Shown here: one piece after another, positions 32,004 to 40,781 of the stretch
Layout of the letters: each line of letters starts with the position of its first letter
Numbering within the stretch: the first letter of the stretch is position 1
Source of the DNA: Nocardioidaceae bacterium
GTDB lineage: Bacteria > Actinomycetota > Actinomycetes > Propionibacteriales > Nocardioidaceae
DNA: 64,000 nucleotides
Direction of reading: 5' to 3'
NCBI GenBank assembly: GCA_017744365.1
Contig: JAGIBL010000004.1
Coordinates: forward strand, 186,001 to 250,000
Translations under genes and position numbers: made by a program
The notes under the pieces: model-generated
The model's input: the letters and a program-made list of their open reading frames with translations, nothing else
What the model was told of the DNA's origin: nothing
Database searches by the model: none

Positions 32004-33248
32004 CTACTTCCAGATCCGCACGTAGTCGACCTGCGTGGTCAGCCGGTCCGGCACCACCGCGGGGTCGTACTCGTTGCCGATGTCGCCCATGGCCTGGTTC
32101 ATCGCCAGGTAGAACGGCTTGTCGAAGGGCGAGTACTTCCCCTGGCCCGCCCGGGCGACCGAGGAGTAGTCGTCGGTGAAGCAGACCTCGCCGTTGACCA
32201 GCACGGTGATCCGGCCCGGCGCCCACTCGACGCCGTAGGTGTTGAACGCGTCCAGGTCGATCGGGCAGCGGGCGTGGGTCACGTTCTTGTTGGTCCCGCG
32301 CGCGGTCTCGCCCGGCAGGTAGTGCAGGTAGGGCCGGTTCACGCCCGCGGTGTAGCTGTACAGCTCGGCGAAGTCGATCTCGCCGGACGCCGGCCAGGCG
32401 CCGTACGAGTTCTTCTTGGGCCACAGCCAGAACGACTGCTGGGACCCGGGCACCTGCAGGCCGGGGATCTTGGCGCGCACCTCGTACTTGCCGTACGTCT
32501 GCGAGAACGTCTGGAAGTGCATCACCTGGCCGAAGGCGAACTTCGACCTCTTGCCGTGCCCGCAGCGCACCGTCGCGGGCAGCTCGACCAGGGAGAGCTC
32601 CAGGTTGCCGCCGGTCACCGCGATGGTCTCCGGCGTGTCCTCGGCGCAGGCGTACCGCTGGCGCGTGCCGGTGGTGAAGCCGCTGGTCCGGGTCACCTGC
32701 GGCACCCAGTAGCGCCGGTCCAGGGTGCTGCCGTCGAACTCGTCGTCGAAGGTGCAGGTCCAGGTGCTGCCGTCGGCCTTGAGCGGCGCCTGGCCACCGC
32801 AGGTCGGGGCGACCGGCGCCGCGGAGGCGACGATGTCGATGACGAAGCTGGCGCTCTTGCCCTCCTGGTAGGTCCCGGTGGCCGGCATCCGCGCCCAGTA
32901 CTTGTACGAGCCGAGGAAGTCGCGGCCGGTGACCGTGAGGGTGGCCTGCAGGTTCTCGTCGAGCACCGCGCTGCTGACCTTGTTGAAGCCGAGGCCGTGC
33001 GGGCCCGCGGTGTCCAGCTCGATCCGGTTGCCGGGCAGCGCCGGCGCGCCGGCCTGGACGGTGACGGTGCCGCGCTCGCGCAGCGCCAGCTCACCGGGCC
33101 TCGTGGTCACGGTGATCTGCGGACGGCTGAGCACGGGGTGGCTGCCGACCAGCTCCTTGCCGGGCAGGTCGACCAGACCCAGCTGGGTACCGGCGACGAG
33201 AGCGGCCGCGACCGCCGCGGTGGCGAGCAGCAGCATGACGCGGAACAT
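32004..33248 (-). CDS. Secreted glycoside hydrolase family 16 protein (second copy)
   Basis: The protein has 414 residues from the ATG at 33248, behind GGGGG. The signal sequence or anchor is FRVMLLLATAAVAAALVAG (2-20). Residues 35-140 form an Ig-like beta region (ELALRERGTVTVQAGAPALPG) and the GH16 domain follows from about 150. The catalytic motif GEIDFAE gives E290, D292 and E295. The paralogue at 1136 shares the GH16 part, with similar LKADGSTWTCTFDDEF and YVRIWK ends, but not the front domain. The substrate is probably a beta-glucan-type polymer. It is convergent with the tRNA. Confidence 0.88.
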   Translation of the reverse strand: MFRVMLLLATAAVAAALVAGTQLGLVDLPGKELVGSHPVLSRPQITVTTRPGELALRERGTVTVQAGAPALPGNRIELDTAGPHGLGFNKVSSAVLDENLQATLTVTGRDFLGSYKYWARMPATGTYQEGKSASFVIDIVASAAPVAPTCGGQAPLKADGSTWTCTFDDEFDGSTLDRRYWVPQVTRTSGFTTGTRQRYACAEDTPETIAVTGGNLELSLVELPATVRCGHGKRSKFAFGQVMHFQTFSQTYGKYEVRAKIPGLQVPGSQQSFWLWPKKNSYGAWPASGEIDFAELYSYTAGVNRPYLHYLPGETARGTNKNVTHARCPIDLDAFNTYGVEWAPGRITVLVNGEVCFTDDYSSVARAGQGKYSPFDKPFYLAMNQAMGDIGNEYDPAVVPDRLTTQVDYVRIWK

Positions 33249-33332
33249 GGTGACCCCCATCGACCGGTGGCGGGTGCACGCCACGATCGCTCAGGCTACG
33301 GAACCTGGCACCGCCACCGGCTCGATTGGGGC

Positions 33333-33349
33333 CCCGGGCGTCTCCCGGG
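33333..33349. terminator. Candidate GC hairpin after the nuclease gene
   Basis: CCCGGG at 33333-33338 and 33344-33349 are complementary across a 5-nt loop, 10 nt beyond the stop of the leftward nuclease/nucleotidase gene. The stem is short and there is no T-tract, so the call is weak. Confidence 0.35.
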
Positions 33350-33358
33350 CGTGTCGCG

Positions 33359-36300
33359 TCAGTAGGCGACCGTCCCCGTCGCAGTGCCGGCGAGGTAGTT
33401 CGCCGTGGCCGCCGAGGTCACCGTGTAGCGCGACTGGAGCAGCAGCAGGAGGTTGCCGCCGTCCGTGCAGGTGACCGCGCCGGTCGCGTCGGTCGTCCCC
33501 GTGCACCTGAGCGTGCGCCCGAAGCTGTCCTTCGCGGTCGCCGTCACCGGGACACCCACCGCCGCAGTGCCGGTGACCGCGTTGCGAACCGTGCCCCTGA
33601 AGGTGAACCGGCCGGTGAGCAGCGACTTGAGGAACGAGACCTCCTGGGCCGTGATCGTCACCGGTGCCTTCGTCACCGTCAGCGTGCCGGCGACGTACGA
33701 GATCGCGTAGTCCTCGCCGGCGTCGCCGCCGGAGCAGACGATCGGGTAGGTCCCGGCGTCGCTGTGCGGACCGGCGACGCCGCAGGTCGGCGCGGTGACG
33801 AACCCGTCGCCGCTGCGGAAGCCGGTCGCGGTGAAGGTGAACGCGGGGTCGCTCTCGCCGTACGTGATCGTCTTGTCCTCCGCGGTGACCTTCACCGGCG
33901 CCCCGACCACGGTGGTCAGCGGCAGGCCGACCAGCGTGCCGGTCGGGTTCGCCACCACGGTGACGGTGGCCGAGGCGATGTCCTCGGGCACCGTGAACGT
34001 GATCGCCGCGGTCCCGCCGGCCACCGGGAAGGTGCCGATCTTGCGGGAGGTGCCGGCCGAGCGCAGGTACGCCGTCACGCTGGTGTTCGCGGGCGAGCCG
34101 AGGGAGGTCAGGTCCAGCTTGGAGAGCGTGAACGAGACCGCCTGGCCCGCCGTCACCGTGCCGGGCAGCCCGTTCTCGACCACCTGCTGGCGGGCGAAGT
34201 CGGGGCTCAGGCCCGGGTGGTGCTGGAGGTAGGAGATCCACAGGTCGCGGTCGACGAGGCCGGTGTCCGCGGGCGTGCCCTGGGCGAAGGCGGCGAAGTT
34301 GTCACCGCCGGTGCCGAGGAACGAGAACGTGGAGACCGTGTAGACGTGCGCTGGGTCGAGCGGCTCGCCGTCCACGACCACCGAGGTGATCCGCGAGCCG
34401 GCCGGCCTGGTCGGGTCCTGGGTCACCCGCACGTTGTCGGACAGGCCCAGCGCCAGGAACGGTCGCGACGCACCGGACGGCTGCCACTGCTGCTCGAGCA
34501 CCGACCGCAGCTGGGCGCCGGTCAGCTTGACCGTCCAGATGTTGTTGACGAACGGCAGCACCGCGTTGGCCTCGGCGTAGGTGATCACGCCGTCGGCGTC
34601 GTACTTGAGGTCGGCCCGCAGACCGCCCGGGTTGACGATGCCGAGGTCGGCGTGGATGTCGCTGGGCAGCCCGTCGCGCAGCGCGTTGGCGACCAGGTCA
34701 CCGATCGTCGACTCCGAGCCGCGGTCCTCGGTGGTGCCGTTGAACGCGCGGGTGATGTCGGCGGTGACGCTGCCGACCGGCTGGCTGCCGATCGCGGCGG
34801 CCTGCGCGAGCGCGGCGTCGACGATCGTCTTGACCTGCGCCACCCGCGGGTACTGCGCGACCAGGGTGGCGTCCGCGACCGTCGTCCGGGCCACGTTCCG
34901 CACGGTGTACGACGTCACGCCGCCGGTGCCCGGGTCCACGACGAGCTGCACCTGCCCGACGTTGTTGCCGTACTCGCCCGTCTGGATGATCGGGCGGGTC
35001 CGGCCGGGCTGGCCGGGCACCGGGGCGTCCCATGCGTAGGCCTGGTGGGTGTGGCCGTTGAAGATCGCGTCCACCGCCGGGTCCAGGTTCGCCATCTGCG
35101 CGAACTCACCGCCCTTGGCGACCTCGGCGGCGTAGCTCGACCCGAGTCCCTGGGTGGCGCCGGCGTGGAAGCTGGCCACGATCACGTCGGCCTCGCCGTT
35201 GGCCGGGTCACCGTCGCTGAGCTCGTGCGCGACCCGGTTGACCGCGTCCACGGGGTTGCCGAAATCGATCTCGGTGATGCCCCCGGGGCTGACCAGCGAC
35301 CTGGTCTCCTCGGTGACCGCGCCGATGACCGCGACCTTGACGCCCTGCACGGTGAACGTCGCGTACTCGGGCAGGACCGGGTCCTGGGTGCCCTTGGCGT
35401 AGACGTTCGCGCCGAGGTAGTCCCACTGCGCGTTGCGGCTGCCCGGCGCGCCGATCACCCGGTCGCGCAGGTCGTGCCAGCCGCGGTCGAACTCGTGGTT
35501 GCCCACCGCCGAGGCGTCCAGCCCGAGTGCGTTGAACATGTCGATCGTCGGCTGGTCGTTCTGGGAGGCCGAGGCGAACTCGGAGGCGCCGATCAGGTCG
35601 CCGGCGCCGATGAGCAGGGTCTTGTCGGCCCCGCCCTGCTCGGTGAGCTGCTCGACCGTGCCCGCCCACTTGACCGTGTTGGCGTTGATCCGGCCGTGGA
35701 AGTCGTTGACCCCCAGCAGGTTCAGCGTCACCGGCGCCGGCGCCGCGGCGACGTCGAGGCCGACGATCTCCGGGTCGTGGTCGGAGGCCCGGAACATGTT
35801 CGGCTGGTAGAGGTCGGAGACGTTGTAGTTGGTCCGGCTGTACTCCCAGGCCACCGACTCACCGGAGTTGATGCCCCACACGTCCGCGCCGGCGACCAGC
35901 CCGCGGGCCGCGTCGTTGGCGAGCACGTGGTCCAGCGAGCCCGACATGCCGTCGAAGCTGTAGGTCCACTCGTTCGGGTCGTCGGAGTTCACCAGCTGGT
36001 AGCCGGCGCCCTCGAGGACCTGGATCGGGTCCTCCTTCGAGTAGGAGTTGAAGTCGCCGGTGAGGAAGACCTTGTCGGTCCCACGCGCGGCGGCGAAGTC
36101 GTTCGCGAACGGGACCAGGGCCTGGGCCTGCGCGATCCGGTCCGGGTTGGCGTTGCCCTGGCCGGTGCCGTCGTCGGTGCCGGAGCCCTTGGACTTGAAG
36201 TGGTTGACCACGACAGCGAACGTCGAGGAGTCCGCGGCGCCCTTCGGCTTGAAGGCCTGGGCCAGCGGCTCGCGCGCGTTGCCGAACGCGGCACTGCCGA

Positions 36301-38206
36301 CGAGCACCTTTGAGGCGCCGACCAGCGAGATCGTGCCGGGGTTGTAGATGAACGCGGTCCGGATCACGTCCTGCTCGGCCAGCGGCGGCAGGTCGGCCGC
36401 GTCGGGGGAGGGTGCGTAGGCCCACCGCGTCGAGCCGGCGGCGGCGTTGAGCGCGGTGACCAGGGAGGCGAGCGCGTCGTCACGGTCGATCCCGAACTGC
36501 GCCGAGTTCTCGATCTCCTCCAGCGAGACCACGTCCGCACCGAGCGCGTTGATCGCGGCGACGATCTTGGTCTGCTGGCGGGTCAGGTCGTCGGCCTCGG
36601 CGGCACCGCGCGGGCCGGTGGCGCCGCAGTCGTTGACGGTGTTGTGGTTGCCGTCGCGGTCGTCGAAGAAGGTGCAGGTGTGCCCGGCCGCGGCGTAGTC
36701 GACGCCCAGGGTGTTGAAGTAGTTGAGCACGTTGAAGGTGGCCAGGCGGATGTTGCCCGGCACTGCCTCGGGCGCCTCGTTGCGGGTGTCGGTGAAGCCG
36801 ACGACCGAGGTGCCGGTGCCGGTTACCCGCTGCTGCGGCTGGAACTTCCACAGGTTGTTGCGCCAGTCCAGGATCACCGGCGCGCTGAACGTCGCCCGCG
36901 CACCGACCCGGACCGGGTTCGAGGGCGCCAGCCAGGGCAGCGGGATCGCCTTGTTCGTGGCGTTCGACAGGAAGTTGATCGAGGCACCGTCGTCGAGGGT
37001 GACCTTGCGCGCCGCGTTGTCCGCGGTCACCGCGACGATGGCGGCGGTGTCCTGCGCGTCGGCCACCTCGGTCGGGGTGAGCAGCGGCTTGGTGCCGGTG
37101 GCCAGCCCGATCTCGGCGAACTGGTTGGTGCCGAAGGTGTTGGTGACCGTGAAGGTGTCGGTCGGGGCGAGCAGCTCGCCCTCGTGCTTCTCCCGGTCGG
37201 CCTCGGTGGCCGGGTACGGCATCGAGCGCGGCGTGACCGGGGCGGCCGAGCCGGAGGCCGGTACGACGCCGCCCGCGGCGGGCGTGATCTCGGTGAGCCC
37301 GTTGAACTCGCTGACCACGCCGGTGACGTCGACGTGGTCGCCGAGCGCGACGGTGCCCGCACCCGAGTTCGCGCCGAAGACGAAGATCGCGTCCGAGGCG
37401 TCCGGGGTCGCGTCGGTGCCGCCGCCGGTGCCCGGGGTCTGGATGTAGATGCCGTTGAAGCCGCCGGTCGGGTACGCCGCGGTCACGATGCCGGTGGTGT
37501 GCACGGTCTGGCCGACCAGCGCGCTGGCGGCGCCGGTGCCCTGGATCTCGGCGATGGTCTTGTCGCCGCCGGTGCCCCCGCCCGGGCTGCCGCTGTTCTG
37601 CGGGTCCGGCGCGGCGGAGCTGAAGTCCGCGGCGTTGTTGTCGGTGTCGGCGCCGGCCGCGCTGCGGGTCGCCGCGGTGGAGTTGGTGAGGTTGGCGCCC
37701 ATGGTGGCGCCCTCGAACGTGTTGTTGCCGGTGCCGTAGCCGACCATGTCGATCAGGCCCGCGTTGCCGGCTACGTTCCCAGTGCCGGTGAAGCTGCTGC
37801 CGTTGATCAGCAGCACCTGGCCGGCGGTCCCGCTCATCGAGAAGGTGGTGGTCGCGTCCGGGGTGGGCAGCGCCGGCAGCGCGGTGTTCGCGCCGTCCGA
37901 GCCGTTGATGAGGAAGTGGCCGTGCGCGGCGACGGAGCCGCTCAGCGCGACGGCCGCGCCGCCCGCACTGCCGCTGGCGGAGCGGTACTGCACGCTCTTG
38001 CCGGCCAGCGAGATCGCGGCGTCGGTGGGGTTGTAGAGCTCGATGAAGTCCGAGCGGAACGGGGCGCTGGTGTTGCCGCCCCCTCCGTAGACCTCGCTGA
38101 TGACCAGACCGGTGCCGTCCGGGGAGGCAGTGGCAGGCGCGGCGTGCAACGTGGCCGCAGCCACCGCGAGCCCGAGAACCGCAGCGATGCGGGAGCGTCC
38201 GTGCAT
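33359..38206 (-). CDS. Secreted multidomain extracellular nuclease / 5'-nucleotidase
   Basis: The protein has 1615 residues from the ATG at 38206, with a signal peptide (HGRSRIAAVLGLAVAAATLH, about 2-27). Order: lamin-tail domain (about 30-165), OB-like region (about 225-330), ExeM-type endonuclease/exonuclease/phosphatase domain (about 480-805, with ATFNVLNYFN, LTGDFNSYSK and ASDHDPEIVG), metallophosphoesterase (about 825-1060, VNDFHGRIN, GNHEFDRG, NGHTHQAY), 5'-nucleotidase C-terminal domain (about 1110-1320), an MBG-type beta domain (ITYGESDPAFTF, about 1445) and an Ig-like tail. It could degrade extracellular DNA and release phosphate and nucleosides. No sortase motif is seen. Confidence 0.9.
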   Translation of the reverse strand: MHGRSRIAAVLGLAVAAATLHAAPATASPDGTGLVISEVYGGGGNTSAPFRSDFIELYNPTDAAISLAGKSVQYRSASGSAGGAAVALSGSVAAHGHFLINGSDGANTALPALPTPDATTTFSMSGTAGQVLLINGSSFTGTGNVAGNAGLIDMVGYGTGNNTFEGATMGANLTNSTAATRSAAGADTDNNAADFSSAAPDPQNSGSPGGGTGGDKTIAEIQGTGAASALVGQTVHTTGIVTAAYPTGGFNGIYIQTPGTGGGTDATPDASDAIFVFGANSGAGTVALGDHVDVTGVVSEFNGLTEITPAAGGVVPASGSAAPVTPRSMPYPATEADREKHEGELLAPTDTFTVTNTFGTNQFAEIGLATGTKPLLTPTEVADAQDTAAIVAVTADNAARKVTLDDGASINFLSNATNKAIPLPWLAPSNPVRVGARATFSAPVILDWRNNLWKFQPQQRVTGTGTSVVGFTDTRNEAPEAVPGNIRLATFNVLNYFNTLGVDYAAAGHTCTFFDDRDGNHNTVNDCGATGPRGAAEADDLTRQQTKIVAAINALGADVVSLEEIENSAQFGIDRDDALASLVTALNAAAGSTRWAYAPSPDAADLPPLAEQDVIRTAFIYNPGTISLVGASKVLVGSAAFGNAREPLAQAFKPKGAADSSTFAVVVNHFKSKGSGTDDGTGQGNANPDRIAQAQALVPFANDFAAARGTDKVFLTGDFNSYSKEDPIQVLEGAGYQLVNSDDPNEWTYSFDGMSGSLDHVLANDAARGLVAGADVWGINSGESVAWEYSRTNYNVSDLYQPNMFRASDHDPEIVGLDVAAAPAPVTLNLLGVNDFHGRINANTVKWAGTVEQLTEQGGADKTLLIGAGDLIGASEFASASQNDQPTIDMFNALGLDASAVGNHEFDRGWHDLRDRVIGAPGSRNAQWDYLGANVYAKGTQDPVLPEYATFTVQGVKVAVIGAVTEETRSLVSPGGITEIDFGNPVDAVNRVAHELSDGDPANGEADVIVASFHAGATQGLGSSYAAEVAKGGEFAQMANLDPAVDAIFNGHTHQAYAWDAPVPGQPGRTRPIIQTGEYGNNVGQVQLVVDPGTGGVTSYTVRNVARTTVADATLVAQYPRVAQVKTIVDAALAQAAAIGSQPVGSVTADITRAFNGTTEDRGSESTIGDLVANALRDGLPSDIHADLGIVNPGGLRADLKYDADGVITYAEANAVLPFVNNIWTVKLTGAQLRSVLEQQWQPSGASRPFLALGLSDNVRVTQDPTRPAGSRITSVVVDGEPLDPAHVYTVSTFSFLGTGGDNFAAFAQGTPADTGLVDRDLWISYLQHHPGLSPDFARQQVVENGLPGTVTAGQAVSFTLSKLDLTSLGSPANTSVTAYLRSAGTSRKIGTFPVAGGTAAITFTVPEDIASATVTVVANPTGTLVGLPLTTVVGAPVKVTAEDKTITYGESDPAFTFTATGFRSGDGFVTAPTCGVAGPHSDAGTYPIVCSGGDAGEDYAISYVAGTLTVTKAPVTITAQEVSFLKSLLTGRFTFRGTVRNAVTGTAAVGVPVTATAKDSFGRTLRCTGTTDATGAVTCTDGGNLLLLLQSRYTVTSAATANYLAGTATGTVAY

Positions 38207-38326
38207 GAGGCGTCGTCCTCCAGGGTCGAGTGCTGTGGCGCTCATGCAAGGGCGACGGGATTACCTCAGCGTGGATCGAACGTGAATGGTGACTGTCGAC
38301 CGGGCGAGCGGTCAAGGGGAATCCGC

Positions 38327-39229
38327 TCAGAGTGCCGGCGTGTACTCGTTCACCCGCTCGCGCAGCGACGCGACGTTGCTGTGGAACCGGTCCAGCTCGA
38401 GCAACCCGAGGGCGCGCTCGGCGTGCCGGCGGGCGAGCTCGGTGGCGCCGCGGCGGGTCTCGGTGGCGCTCGCGTGCCAGTACGCCGTGCCGAGCCGGGC
38501 ACCGTCGTCGAGGTTGCCGGCCGCGTCGAGCGCCTGCAGGCACAGCGACCGGGCCTCGGCCTGGTCGCCGAGCGCGAGCTGCACGTCGGCGAGCGCGAGC
38601 ACCAGCTCGATGGACTCGGGCAGGCCGTGCAGGCCGTACTGCTCGACCAGGTCCAGGCCGAGCTCGCCGACCTTGACCGCCTGCTCGAGCTCGCCCTGGG
38701 CCAGGTAGGCCCGGCACAGCGCGGTCCGCAGCTGCAGCGACCGGCCGGCCAGAGCGCCGGAGTCCAGGAGCCGCTGCAGGGTCCGGGCGGCTGCCGCGGG
38801 GCGGCCCGCGTCCAGCATCGCCATGGCCCGGATCCGGTCGGCCTCGTCGGTCAGGTCGGTCAGCGGGGTCTCGCCGAACTCGTCGACGACCCGGCTGGCC
38901 ATCGCGGACGCGGCGGTGGTCCGCCCGGAGGCGAGCAGCAGGTCCGCTCGGGACAGCGCCAGGGACAGCTCGTCGAGCCGGTCCCGGTCGATGCCGAGCA
39001 CCAGGGCCTCCACGGTGGTCTCGGCGCGCGTCGCGATGTGCTGCAGCAGCTCGACTCCGGGTCGTCGCTGGCCGGCCTCGATCCGGCAGATGTAGGCCGA
39101 GGAAGCGGCCGGGTCGCCGAGCTCGGCCTGGGTGAGCCCGCGCACCAGGCGGGCGTTGCGAATCCGGGAGCCCAGGACGATCGGGTCGATCGTCCGACTG
39201 AGCAACCGCAGGTGCTGGTCCAGCGACAT
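38327..39229 (-). CDS. XRE-type helix-turn-helix regulator with helical (TPR-like) C-terminus
   Basis: The protein has 300 residues. The ATG at 39229 follows GGAGGGG. An N-terminal XRE domain (IRNARLVRGLTQAELGDPAASSAYICRIEAGQRRPG, about residues 22-57) is followed by about 230 residues of paired helices resembling tetratricopeptide repeats. The next gene upstream (39336) is a paralogue with the same lead (SRTIDP / SRSIDP, then LG-RIRNAR). The TPR part may sense a peptide or protein. A perfect 18-bp dyad lies in the promoter region. The target is unknown. Confidence 0.8.
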   Translation of the reverse strand: MSLDQHLRLLSRTIDPIVLGSRIRNARLVRGLTQAELGDPAASSAYICRIEAGQRRPGVELLQHIATRAETTVEALVLGIDRDRLDELSLALSRADLLLASGRTTAASAMASRVVDEFGETPLTDLTDEADRIRAMAMLDAGRPAAAARTLQRLLDSGALAGRSLQLRTALCRAYLAQGELEQAVKVGELGLDLVEQYGLHGLPESIELVLALADVQLALGDQAEARSLCLQALDAAGNLDDGARLGTAYWHASATETRRGATELARRHAERALGLLELDRFHSNVASLRERVNEYTPAL

Positions 39230-39283
39230 GAGAATCCCCTCCGCGTCCGGTAGACCAAGATGGTCAACCGTGAGACGACTACT

Positions 39284-39301
39284 TGTCAACTGATGTTGAC
39301 A
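39284..39301. promoter_or_regulatory. Perfect 18-bp dyad between paired XRE regulators
   Basis: TGTCAACTGATGTTGACA has 7-bp perfect arms around a 4-bp centre. A related half site GGTCAACC lies at 39262-39269. It sits 55 bp upstream of the start of the XRE-TPR gene at 38327-39229 and just after the stop of its paralogue, so it is a probable operator of one or both regulators. Confidence 0.6.
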
Positions 39302-39335
39302 GATCTCGCCTGGCGACGCGGAGGGGATCCGGGGG

Positions 39336-40700
39336 TCAGCGAGCGGCCTCGGCCTTCCGCTGGTGGTTGCGCGGGGCGACCAGACCGGTGGAGGCCGCGG
39401 CCCGGCGGTAGGCGTCGCTGGCGTCGTCGCGCTCGCCGATCTCGTCGAGCAGGCCGCCGAGCTCGAACCAGAACTGGGCGGCGTCCCGGTCGGCGGCCTC
39501 GACGTCACCGGCCAGCCGGATGGCCTCCCGGTACGCCGTCCGGGCATCGGCCTTGCGGCCCTGCTCGGCGGCGATCTGGCCCTCCAGCACGTGCGACTCG
39601 GCGGCCACGATCGGGGCGGCGTCCCCGGCCGCGGTCCGGCTGGCGGTGGCCAGCGTGGCGGCGGCGTCGAAGTCGCGGCGCAGGAACCGGCTGCGTGCCT
39701 GCGCGAGCAGGTTCTGCCCCCGGTCGACGGCGTCCGCGGTGGCCCAGGCGAGCTCGCCCTCGGCCTTCTCCAGAGCCGCGATCGCGCTGTCCAGGTCGGG
39801 GTCGTCGCCCTGGAGCAACAGCGTGCCCAGCTCGGTGCGCAGCCGGCCGAGGTGGCGCGCCTCGTCGCCCAGCTCGGCGAGCCGGAGGGCCTTCTCGGCC
39901 AGCGGCAGTGCCGCCTCGTGCGAGCCCTGGGCGGAGAGACGCTCGGCGGCGCGGGCGTAGGCGTCCACCTTGCCGGTACCGCTGCCGAGCGCGTCCGAGG
40001 ACTCGATGGCGGCGCGGCAGACCCGCAGCGCGTCGTCGACGTCGCCGCGGGCGGCGTGCGCGCCGGCCAGGATCGCGGCCAGCTCGATCGCCTCGCCGAG
40101 TCCGCCGAGCTTGTGCTCGTCGACGAGAGCCTGAGCCCGCTCGCCGACCTCGATGGCGCGGATCTGGTCGCCGGCGTCGCGGTGGCAGCGGGTCAGCGAG
40201 ACCAGCACCCGCAGCGTGCGCGCGTCCGCGGTCTGCTCGTCGATCAGCGACTCCAGCAGCAGGATCGCCTCGTCGAGGTCGCCGGCCGCCTCCAGGCCCA
40301 GGGCGCGCACGTACGACGCACGCCGGTGGACCTGGGGCAGGATCGTCTCGCTGGTCGCGTTCTGCACGCCGGCGACCTTGGCCAGCGCGGTCTTCGCGTT
40401 GCCGGCCCGGATCGCCAGCTCGGCGAAGTCGAGCTCGACGTGCAGCTCGGCCTCCTGGTTCTTGGTCACCCCGAGGAGGAGCTCCTCGAGGGTGGTGCTC
40501 ATCCGCCCGGCCATGCGCTCCAGCAGGCCCGCCTCGGGACGGCGCTGGCCGTCCTCGATGCGGGAGATGTACGCCGTCGAGACGTCCTCACCCGCGACCT
40601 GGGACTGGGTCATGCCCGCGGCGATCCGCGCATTCCTGATGCGTTGCCCGAGGAGTGCAGGGTCGATCGAGCGGCTCAACGCCGCGAGTTGTGTGTCCAT
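39336..40700 (-). CDS. XRE-type helix-turn-helix regulator with long TPR array
   Basis: The protein has 454 residues from the ATG at 40700 (MDTQLAALSRSIDPALLGQR); another ATG at 40709 would add three residues. An XRE domain (IRNARIAAGMTQSQVAGEDVSTAYISRIEDGQRRPE, about 20-55) precedes about nine helical repeats (for example AIEVGERAQALVDEHKLGGL). It is a longer paralogue of the following gene and probably arose by duplication. The two are co-directional, 106 bp apart. It may control growth-phase or developmental genes, but nothing in the sequence identifies targets. Confidence 0.8.
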   Translation of the reverse strand: MDTQLAALSRSIDPALLGQRIRNARIAAGMTQSQVAGEDVSTAYISRIEDGQRRPEAGLLERMAGRMSTTLEELLLGVTKNQEAELHVELDFAELAIRAGNAKTALAKVAGVQNATSETILPQVHRRASYVRALGLEAAGDLDEAILLLESLIDEQTADARTLRVLVSLTRCHRDAGDQIRAIEVGERAQALVDEHKLGGLGEAIELAAILAGAHAARGDVDDALRVCRAAIESSDALGSGTGKVDAYARAAERLSAQGSHEAALPLAEKALRLAELGDEARHLGRLRTELGTLLLQGDDPDLDSAIAALEKAEGELAWATADAVDRGQNLLAQARSRFLRRDFDAAATLATASRTAAGDAAPIVAAESHVLEGQIAAEQGRKADARTAYREAIRLAGDVEAADRDAAQFWFELGGLLDEIGERDDASDAYRRAAASTGLVAPRNHQRKAEAAR

Positions 40701-40781
40701 AACGGACATTGTGCCTTGGTGTGCCTGATGCTTGTCCAGCACCCGCGGCGAATTCATGTGAATCTCTTGGACTCGCGGCGC

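Noticed and set aside
33326-36313. Long plus-strand frames opposite the nuclease/nucleotidase gene
   Set aside because: The opposite strand carries complete LTD, EEP and 5'-nucleotidase motifs. The plus-strand product is Arg/Gly/Val-rich and resembles no protein.
38246-38326. Possible PHO box (GTTCACC-type direct repeats) upstream of the nuclease/nucleotidase gene
   Set aside because: Only imperfect matches (TTCACGTTCGATCC on the minus strand) are present. Two proper repeats with 11-bp spacing are not seen.
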